Part shown: positions 6,197 to 10,844 of the stretch, in pieces | Numbering within the stretch: position 1 is the first letter of the stretch | Layout: every line of letters begins with the position of its first letter | NCBI GenBank assembly: GCA_025362825.1 | Contig: JANYFF010000256.1 | Location: forward strand, 1-10,844 | Direction: 5' to 3' | Source of the DNA: Polaromonas sp. | Lineage (GTDB): Bacteria; Pseudomonadota; Gammaproteobacteria; Burkholderiales; Burkholderiaceae_C | DNA: 10,844 nucleotides | Position numbers and translations under genes: made by a program | The notes under the pieces: model-generated | What the model was told of the DNA's origin: nothing | Databases searched by the model: none | What the model saw: only the letters and a program-made list of their open reading frames with translations

Positions 6197-7393
6197 TTAA
6201 ACTTTGCGGCAAACGACGATGCCTTTGTCGGTGCCAGTCTGTGTACTGTCGGCCGCAGGGCTGGTTACCACGATGGCGAGACTACTGGACAACGGCAGGA
6301 CCAGCGATGCGTCGCTCAAAGCTTCCGTATTGTTCTTTGCAATCAGGATTCCATTGATATCCGTGGTGGAGTTGGTGCGTCCGACGTAAGCCTTGTTGTA
6401 TTGCAGGGTACCCGGCTGGGACGCCTTTCCGGTGGCGGTGACGGTATACCCCGCGCCGCTTACAACCAGTGAGGCCTGGTCTGTGCCGCCTGAGCTGCAG
6501 GCCCAGTTGCCGTCGAACTCGGTGCCCGCCAGCTTCGCGGACTTCGCAGCATAAAAGACTCCCGTGCGAGTAACCGGCAGGGTATCGTCGCTATCACCAA
6601 AGCGGTCGATGATGAGCACCGGGCCACGATCTCCAGAGCTTACGTGCAGGACGCCAAAATTTTTCGTACCTTCCATGATGCGCAAAATGCCTGTGGCGTC
6701 TTTTGAGACCTTAAGTGCTTTGGTTTTGATGGTCGGGTTGCCGCCTGGAACTGCTGCACAGGCACCGTTAACCGCAATGCTGCCGTCGCACACCGTTATA
6801 TCTGTACCGTTAGCCGCGATGATGAAGCCGCCCAGCGGCGTGTCGCGCCACTGGCCGTTTGAAGCATTGCGTACAGATCCGGCGAAAAAATAGTTGCCGG
6901 CGAGTTTGCCGACATCGGCAACGACATAACCTGAACCTGAAACAGAAGCGTTTTTGCTACCCACTTTGATGTTGCCTGCGGCGGTCTTGGTGCGGGTATC
7001 AATTTGCACTGACAGTGCACTGCCAGAGGCATCTTTCACAGTTGTGACCGTGCCCACTGTTGTTTTGGTAAACGTGGCTGCGGTGGTGGTGGTGAGGCCG
7101 TACTGTGATAGCAGCACCCTAACCACATATTGATTGGTTTTGTTGTTGAGCACCAGCTGCCATGAGTCACCCACATCTGCAGCGAGGTTGTAGACCTCTT
7201 CGTCAGACGACGCGCCGGCAATCACCGTTGCCCCAATGCTATTTGCTGTATCTGTCGAAGCCGTGGTGACGACGTCTGCCGTAGGTGCAGCTGGAGTCGT
7301 GACTGCGGCAGTGCCACCACCGCCGCCGCAGGCAACCAGGGCTGCAGTCGCGATCAGCGACAAAAGGGCGGGGGCGAAAAATTTGGATGTCAT
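6197..7393 (-). CDS. Hypothetical lipoprotein, Thr/Ala/Gly-rich
   Basis: I do not recognise the family. The 398-residue product starts MTSKFFAPALL and has a type II signal peptide with lipobox LVAC, so C22 would be diacylated and, in this phylum, triacylated by Lnt. Five glycines and an Ala/Thr/Pro-rich tether follow, typical of outer-membrane lipoproteins that reach away from the membrane. The rest looks beta-rich, with many Thr, Ser, Gly and Asn and few charges. Four further cysteines (C202, C212, C299, C395) could form two disulfides. KLAG followed by aromatic residues and Gly occurs twice, at 163 and 287, hinting at two related domains. An ATG at 7435 would add 14 residues, but the promoter at 7448-7476 would then leave almost no leader; AGGA 11 bases before 7393 supports the shorter form. 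It appears to be monocistronic. Its function is unknown; it could be a surface adhesin or structural protein. Confidence 0.8.
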   Translation of the reverse strand: MTSKFFAPALLSLIATAALVACGGGGGTAAVTTPAAPTADVVTTASTDTANSIGATVIAGASSDEEVYNLAADVGDSWQLVLNNKTNQYVVRVLLSQYGLTTTTAATFTKTTVGTVTTVKDASGSALSVQIDTRTKTAAGNIKVGSKNASVSGSGYVVADVGKLAGNYFFAGSVRNASNGQWRDTPLGGFIIAANGTDITVCDGSIAVNGACAAVPGGNPTIKTKALKVSKDATGILRIMEGTKNFGVLHVSSGDRGPVLIIDRFGDSDDTLPVTRTGVFYAAKSAKLAGTEFDGNWACSSGGTDQASLVVSGAGYTVTATGKASQPGTLQYNKAYVGRTNSTTDINGILIAKNNTEALSDASLVLPLSSSLAIVVTSPAADSTQTGTDKGIVVCRKV

Positions 7394-7447
7394 GCGCTTG
7401 GATGTCCTGTGCGTTATTAATAAGTACTTCAACATTAGAAGTATCTC

Positions 7448-7476
7448 TTTGTAACTGGCCGAATGTAAAGTGTCAA
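7448..7476 (-). promoter_or_regulatory. Sigma-70 promoter of the lipoprotein gene
   Basis: On the minus strand a perfect -35 box TTGACA (7471-7476) is separated by exactly 17 bases from TACAAA (7448-7453), which matches four of six -10 positions. Transcription would start near 7441, giving an untranslated leader of nearly 50 bases before the ATG at 7393. A CCCG-TT-CGGG inverted repeat (7480-7489) lies just upstream of the -35 box and could bind a regulator. Confidence 0.65.
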
Positions 7477-7644
7477 TCCCCCGAACGGGTGAGTAGTATT
7501 CGGCAAAAGTGACTGAGATCTTGTCTTGCTGCGTTCGAGGCTGCTTAATCAGTCGCTGGTAGCGCTTCGAGGGCCGGCTGGATTAGGTGTTCGTATCCAT
7601 TCCTGGATCGATTAGTTCTGCGAGTCCAGCTGCAATTCATCGCA

Positions 7645-7665
7645 TTTGCTATTTAATTAATAGCT
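7645..7665. repeat. Palindromic repeat, copy 1 (intergenic)
   Basis: TTTGCTATT, five AT-rich bases, then AATAGCT. GCTATT (7648-7653) pairs perfectly with AATAGC (7659-7664) around TAATT. The same arms, spacing and flanking TTT and T recur at 9726-9746. I recall such elements as frequent in Comamonadaceae intergenic regions, but this is unverified. Confidence 0.6.
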
Positions 7666-7797
7666 ATGATTGACTATATTACGTGGGCTGCGGGCCTATT
7701 TGATATCTTAAGCAGCGTTGGGACATGAATCCCTTGGCCAAATGTGCCTTTCAAGGTTTAATATGGAAAATCTAGGGAAAACCCTTATATTTCAGGC

Positions 7798-8532
7798 ATG
7801 GTCAGTCCAGCAACACTTCTTAAAGCTTCTTTCAGCGCGAGCAAAGAATTCTTTCGCCCGCCGGTGGAGGTCGCCCCGCGCCAACCGCAAGGGTCCAGAC
7901 CCACGCCCGTAATGGTGCCTATCCGTTCTATTGGCCCCACACACGGCGACCGCATCATTACCCATTTGCTGGCGCTGGACCCGCACGACCGCTACCTTCG
8001 GTTTGGCTACGCAGCCAATGACGAGCAAATCCGCCGCTATGTGGGCGGCCTGAACTTTGAGCGTGACGAAATATTCGGCATCTACAACCGCAAGCTGCAG
8101 TTGATCGCCATGGCGCACCTGGCTTTTTCCACCGATCCTTCGCTCAAGAGCTGCGCCGAGTTTGGGGTATCCGTGCTGACCCACGCGCGCGGCCGTCGCT
8201 ATGGCGCGCGCCTGTTTGACCGCGCCGTCATGCACGCCCGCAATGAGGGCGTGGACATGATGTTCATCCACGCGCTGAGCGAAAACACTGCCATGCTGAC
8301 GATTGCCCGCAAGGCCGGCGCCACCATCGAGCGCGACGGTTCTGAGAGCGAAGCCTATCTGAAGCTGCCGCCGGCCGACCTTGATTCACGCATGACCGAA
8401 ATGCTCGAAGAACAGATCGCCCAGACCGACTACCGCCTCAAGGTGCAGGCCAAGCAATTCTGGGACTTGCTGGCCATGGTGCAGGAAGTCCGCCGCGGCG
8501 TACGCGATGCGCGCGAACACACTTCGATGTAG
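7798..8532 (+). CDS. GNAT-family N-acetyltransferase with C-terminal helical extension
   Basis: This 244-residue cytoplasmic protein carries one GNAT fold at about 40-190. The acetyl-CoA pyrophosphate-binding loop is RGRRYGARLF (131-140), following the strand EFGVSVLTH. A later segment, ENTAMLTIARKAGATI, matches the usual motif B pattern of an Asn before the helix and GA/GF before the last strand. The first 38 residues are low-complexity and Pro/Arg-rich; the last 50 or so form a predicted amphipathic helix (MLEEQIAQTDYRLKVQAKQ) outside the core fold. The substrate cannot be told from sequence: small amines, protein amino groups and antibiotics are all possible in this superfamily. The ATG at 7798 has almost no Shine-Dalgarno sequence; an internal ATG at 7912 is the alternative and would remove the low-complexity region. 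It lies upstream of corC on the same strand, with 180 bp of hairpin-containing spacer. Confidence 0.86.
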   Translation: MVSPATLLKASFSASKEFFRPPVEVAPRQPQGSRPTPVMVPIRSIGPTHGDRIITHLLALDPHDRYLRFGYAANDEQIRRYVGGLNFERDEIFGIYNRKLQLIAMAHLAFSTDPSLKSCAEFGVSVLTHARGRRYGARLFDRAVMHARNEGVDMMFIHALSENTAMLTIARKAGATIERDGSESEAYLKLPPADLDSRMTEMLEEQIAQTDYRLKVQAKQFWDLLAMVQEVRRGVRDAREHTSM

Positions 8533-8570
8533 TGAATATGGCCCCCACGGTTGCTCACTGCGTGTAGCGC

Positions 8571-8624
8571 CCTGCACCTTGCAGGCCGCCGCTGCGCCTG
8601 TGGCCGGCAAAGCCGGACCGCAGC
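8571..8624 (+). terminator. Tandem hairpins after the GNAT gene, possible terminator
   Basis: CCTGCA (8571-8576) pairs with TGCAGG (8580-8585) around a three-base loop. Next, GCTGCG (8591-8596) pairs with CGCAGC (8619-8624), enclosing a perfect CCGGC-AAA-GCCGG stem (8604-8616). Only CCTTTG follows, so the U-tract is poor. The structures could slow polymerase or protect the transcript end; they argue for partial separation of the GNAT gene from corC-lnt. Confidence 0.4.
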
Positions 8625-8712
8625 CTTTGCTGGCATGGGAGAAGGCCAATCATGTAGCGACCGGTAATTGAATTACGTTATCCTTGCGGCTTACCCACTT
8701 CCGCGCACCTCT

Positions 8713-9585
8713 GTGTCCGACATTCCCCCCAGTAGACCGTCCAAACCGGAAGACAAACGCGGCTTTTTGCAAAAGCTTGCTGAAATGCTCCACCCCGGTC
8801 CCGACTCCAAAGACGAGTTGATCGAGACCCTGGTGGAGGCGCAGGACAACGACGTGATAGGCGCCCAGAGCCGCGAGATGCTTGAAGGCGTCATCCGCAT
8901 GGCCGACATGACGGCAGGGGACGTGATGGTGGCCGCACCGCGCATGGATCTCGTCAACATTGACGCACCGTTCGATGAACTGCTCCACCTCGTTATCGAC
9001 ACGGCGCACTCGCGTTTTCCGGTCTACGAAGGCGCCAAGGAAAACATCCTCGGTATTCTCATGGCCAAGGATCTGCTCAAGCTGCAGCGCGCGCCGGAAC
9101 TGAACATCAAGGCCTTGCTGCGCCCGGCGGTGTTTGTACCCGAGAGCAAGGGTCTCAACGACTTGCTGCGCGAGTTTCGCGGCAACCGTAACCACCTGGC
9201 CATTGTGATCGACGAGTTCGGCCGCGTTGCCGGCCTCATCACGATTGAAGACGTGCTCGAACAGATCGTCGGCGAGATCGAAGACGAGTTTGATATCGCC
9301 GAAGACGAAGGCGACATCTTTGGCCTTTCCGACCGAACCTACCGCGTCAGCGGCGACACCTCGATTGAACGTGTCAGCGAAGCCTTTGGCGTCAACCTGC
9401 ACGACGACGATTTCGACACCATAGGCGGCCTGGTCGCCCACCGGATGGGCCATGTGCCCAAGCGCGGCGAGCAATACATACTGTCGGGGCTGGAATTTGC
9501 CGTGCTGCATACCAAGGGCGGCGCGGTTCGCTGGTTCAAGGTTTCCCCGGTGGCAGCCAGCAACGGCAGCTCCGCGCCGGCGTGA
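8713..9585 (+). CDS. corC: CorC/HlyC-family CBS-domain protein (YbeX)
   Basis: This is a cytosolic CBS-pair protein of the YbeX/CorC family, historically tied to Mg2+/Co2+ efflux by CorA and more recently to ribosome function. The 290-residue product matches E. coli CorC in length. Numbering from the GTG: an acidic N-terminal region contains LHPGPDSKDELIETL; CBS 1 lies at about 70-130, beginning DVMVAAPRMDLV; CBS 2 at about 135-190 contains HLAIVIDEFGRVAGLITIEDVLEQIVGEIEDE-type sequence; and a CorC_HlyC transporter-associated domain lies at about 207-282, ending AVRWFKVSPV. The start is the GTG at 8713 (MSDIPPSRPS when translated), chosen because homologues begin this way; a TTG at 8668 would add 15 residues. 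No clear Shine-Dalgarno sequence is seen for either. lnt begins 50 bp downstream, the conserved ybeX-lnt order. The upstream ybeZ/ybeY partners common in other proteobacteria are absent here. Confidence 0.94.
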   Translation: MSDIPPSRPSKPEDKRGFLQKLAEMLHPGPDSKDELIETLVEAQDNDVIGAQSREMLEGVIRMADMTAGDVMVAAPRMDLVNIDAPFDELLHLVIDTAHSRFPVYEGAKENILGILMAKDLLKLQRAPELNIKALLRPAVFVPESKGLNDLLREFRGNRNHLAIVIDEFGRVAGLITIEDVLEQIVGEIEDEFDIAEDEGDIFGLSDRTYRVSGDTSIERVSEAFGVNLHDDDFDTIGGLVAHRMGHVPKRGEQYILSGLEFAVLHTKGGAVRWFKVSPVAASNGSSAPA

Positions 9586-9595
9586 GCACCGCCGC

Positions 9596-9620
9596 GCCGC
9601 CTGTGGCTGTGTACGGCGGC
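9596..9620 (+). other. GC-rich stem between corC and lnt
   Basis: GCCGCC (9596-9601) and GGCGGC (9615-9620) form a perfect six-pair stem around a 13-base loop in the 50-bp corC-lnt spacer. No T run follows, so it is unlikely to terminate transcription. It ends 15 bases before the lnt ATG and could lower lnt translation. Confidence 0.3.
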
Positions 9621-9635
9621 TAATCGGCTAAAGCC

Positions 9636-10844
9636 ATGCGGTCTACGCCTTCACTGCCCACCCTGCCTGCGCTGCTGGAACACATCCGGCCTGCGCCTTC
9701 CGGTACTCGGGTCCCCATCATTCAGTTTGCTATTGTTTTAATAGCTGGTACGGCCCATGCCTTGGGCGTCGCATGGCCTTTTGATGCGGTATTTACGGCC
9801 GGCCAGCCGCTCTGGTGGCTGCAAATGCTGGCCATGTTTATGTTGGCCCTGCAGCTGTGGCGTTGCAGCAGTGCAAAATCCGCCGCGCTGCTTGGCTGGG
9901 CTTTTGCCACCGCATTGCAGTGCGCCACCTGGTGGTGGCTGTTCATTTCACTGCACACCTATGGCGGCCTGGCGTCCCCGCTGGCGGTCATCGCCATCGT
10001 CGGGTTGGCGGCTTTCCTGGCGCTTTATTACGCCGCAGCCTGTGCGGTTTTTGCGCTTGTGGCCCCTGCAAACCAGTTCGGCCGCGCCCTCGTGTTTGCG
10101 GTCTGCTGGCTGTTCGCCGAACTGGCACGGGTGGCGTTTTTCACCGGTTTCCCGTGGGGTGAGGGTGGATACGCCCAGCTTGACGGGCCGTTTGCAGATA
10201 TGGCCAAACTCGTCGGCGTACACGGCTTGACGTTTGGTGCTGCGTTGCTGGCGGCTGCCGTAGCCGGCTGGGTCATAAGGCCGCGTGCGCTGCCGGCTGC
10301 GGCCATTGTGGGCGGGGTGCTGCTGGCGTTTGCCGCGAGCCATACGCTGAAAATCCCGGAAGAGGGCGCTTCGCACTTCACCGCTGCCTTGCCTGCGCAA
10401 GGCTCGCCCTTCAGCGTCACGCTGCTCCAGGGCAATATTGCCCAGGACGAAAAATTCCAGGGTGGCAAGGGCATCCCCGATGCGCTCAACTGGTATGGCC
10501 AGCAGCTCAATGCCGCGGCGACATCGCTGGTCGTGACGCCAGAAACGGCTATACCGCTCCTGCCCGCCCAGTTGCCCGAAGGCTATGCGGACGCGATGGT
10601 TCGGCGCTTCACCAAACCGATGTCGGGTGCGCCAGTCGCCGCGGCTCTTATCGGCATACCGCTGGGTGACAGCCGGGCGGGTTACACCAATTCTGTTATT
10701 GGCCTGAAGCCGAATGCGGCGGGTGCACCGGCGGGCGATGTGGTCTACCGTTACGACAAACACCACCTCTTGCCATTTGGCGAGTTTGTGCATCCGCTCT
10801 TCAAGTGGTATCTGGCCATCGTCAACATTCCGCTGGCAGATTTC
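9636..10844 (+). CDS. lnt: Apolipoprotein N-acyltransferase, 5' part
   Basis: Lnt is the inner-membrane enzyme that adds the third acyl chain to the N-terminal cysteine of lipoproteins before their export to the outer membrane. 403 residues are visible, and the frame is open to the right edge. Several membrane segments occur in the first 240 residues, including IVLIAGTAHALGVAW and CATWWWLFISLHTYGGL. GFPWGEGGYAQ (171-181) matches the conserved Lnt loop. The periplasmic nitrilase-type domain starts near VTLLQGNIAQDEKF (261-274). Two of the three catalytic residues are present: E303 in TPETAIPLL and K375 in YRYDKHHLLPFGEFV. The catalytic cysteine should lie beyond the window. The start is the ATG at 9636; the next upstream codon region contains a stop at 9621, and no later ATG, GTG or TTG would keep the first membrane segment. 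The Shine-Dalgarno sequence is weak (AAAG). Residues 31-37 are encoded by a copy of the palindromic repeat. Confidence 0.95.
   Translation, partial: MRSTPSLPTLPALLEHIRPAPSGTRVPIIQFAIVLIAGTAHALGVAWPFDAVFTAGQPLWWLQMLAMFMLALQLWRCSSAKSAALLGWAFATALQCATWWWLFISLHTYGGLASPLAVIAIVGLAAFLALYYAAACAVFALVAPANQFGRALVFAVCWLFAELARVAFFTGFPWGEGGYAQLDGPFADMAKLVGVHGLTFGAALLAAAVAGWVIRPRALPAAAIVGGVLLAFAASHTLKIPEEGASHFTAALPAQGSPFSVTLLQGNIAQDEKFQGGKGIPDALNWYGQQLNAAATSLVVTPETAIPLLPAQLPEGYADAMVRRFTKPMSGAPVAAALIGIPLGDSRAGYTNSVIGLKPNAAGAPAGDVVYRYDKHHLLPFGEFVHPLFKWYLAIVNIPLADF
9726..9746. repeat. Palindromic repeat, copy 2 (inside lnt)
   Basis: TTTGCTATT, five bases, then AATAGCT, the same as copy 1 at 7645-7665. GCTATT (9729-9734) pairs with AATAGC (9740-9745) around GTTTT. 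In the lnt frame it encodes FAIVLIA, part of the first membrane segment. Confidence 0.6.

Larger units (their letters stand above)
7394..7797. other. Non-coding stretch of 404 bp between divergent genes
   Basis: No convincing gene is present. It holds the lipoprotein promoter near its left end, a direct repeat TTCGAGG (7534-7540 and 7566-7572, 32 bp apart), a small inverted repeat ATCCA-TTCC-TGGAT (7595-7608), and the palindromic repeat copy at 7645-7665. From about 7640 to the GNAT start the sequence becomes clearly more AT-rich than its surroundings. TTATAT at 7785-7790 is a possible -10 box for the GNAT gene, but it lacks a matching -35. Confidence 0.5.

Noticed and set aside
8650..9510. 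Long minus-strand open frame of 286 residues opposite corC
   Set aside because: It is an antisense shadow of a clear CBS-domain gene with no motif of its own; such frames are expected in GC-rich coding DNA.
9757..10230. Open frame of 157 residues at the start of lnt
   Set aside because: It is rich in Cys, Arg, Trp and Pro in an out-of-frame pattern; the lnt frame through the same DNA encodes conserved Lnt motifs.
9948..10793. Minus-strand open frame of 281 residues opposite lnt
   Set aside because: Low-complexity, Arg/Gln-rich, no recognisable domain, fully overlapping lnt.
1..10844. CRISPR array, tRNA, rRNA, transposase, integrase or phage genes
   Set aside because: No regularly spaced repeats, no cloverleaf-like or ribosomal RNA sequence and no mobile-element protein motifs were seen on either strand.

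Overview
The window looks like ordinary chromosomal DNA of a GC-rich betaproteobacterium, most likely a member of the Comamonadaceae (Polaromonas/Rhodoferax/Acidovorax/Variovorax-like). This rests on the protein style, the lipase-foldase pair, the corC-lnt pair, and a short GCTATT-N5-AATAGC palindrome that I recall, without having checked, as a frequent intergenic repeat in that family. I see no phage, plasmid, insertion sequence, CRISPR array, tRNA or rRNA.

Layout. (1) 1-1307 (+): 3' part of a hybrid sensor histidine kinase. The end of its ATPase domain is at the window edge, followed by two receiver domains and a C-terminal Hpt domain. (2) 1323-3428 (-): aromatic amino-acid catabolism, hppD (4-hydroxyphenylpyruvate dioxygenase) then phhA (phenylalanine 4-monooxygenase). 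PhhA turns phenylalanine into tyrosine; after transamination, HppD makes homogentisate. (3) 3590-5478 (-): a secreted triacylglycerol lipase and its membrane-anchored foldase, translationally coupled by a GTGA overlap. (4) 5638-6120 (+): an Lrp/AsnC regulator divergent from the lipase, a plausible controller of its neighbours. (5) 6197-7393 (-): an unrecognised lipoprotein with a good sigma-70 promoter and a hairpin terminator shared with the regulator. (6) 7394-7797: a 404-bp non-coding stretch with one palindromic repeat copy. (7) 7798-8532 (+): a GNAT acetyltransferase with a helical C-terminal extension. (8) 8713-10844 (+): corC/ybeX (CBS-pair protein) and lnt (apolipoprotein N-acyltransferase), which runs off the right edge.

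How the genes relate. Lnt completes triacylation of lipoproteins such as the one at 6197-7393. The corC-lnt order is the conserved envelope arrangement. The lipase-foldase pair separates the aromatic genes from the Lrp/AsnC regulator.

I do not see a clearly new multi-gene system. The observations most worth a second look are a foldase whose signature motif is badly degraded next to a lipase with an intact active site; a copy of the palindromic repeat inside the coding sequence of lnt; an operator-like palindrome at the lipase promoter; and a kinase Hpt domain lacking the usual lysine after its histidine.
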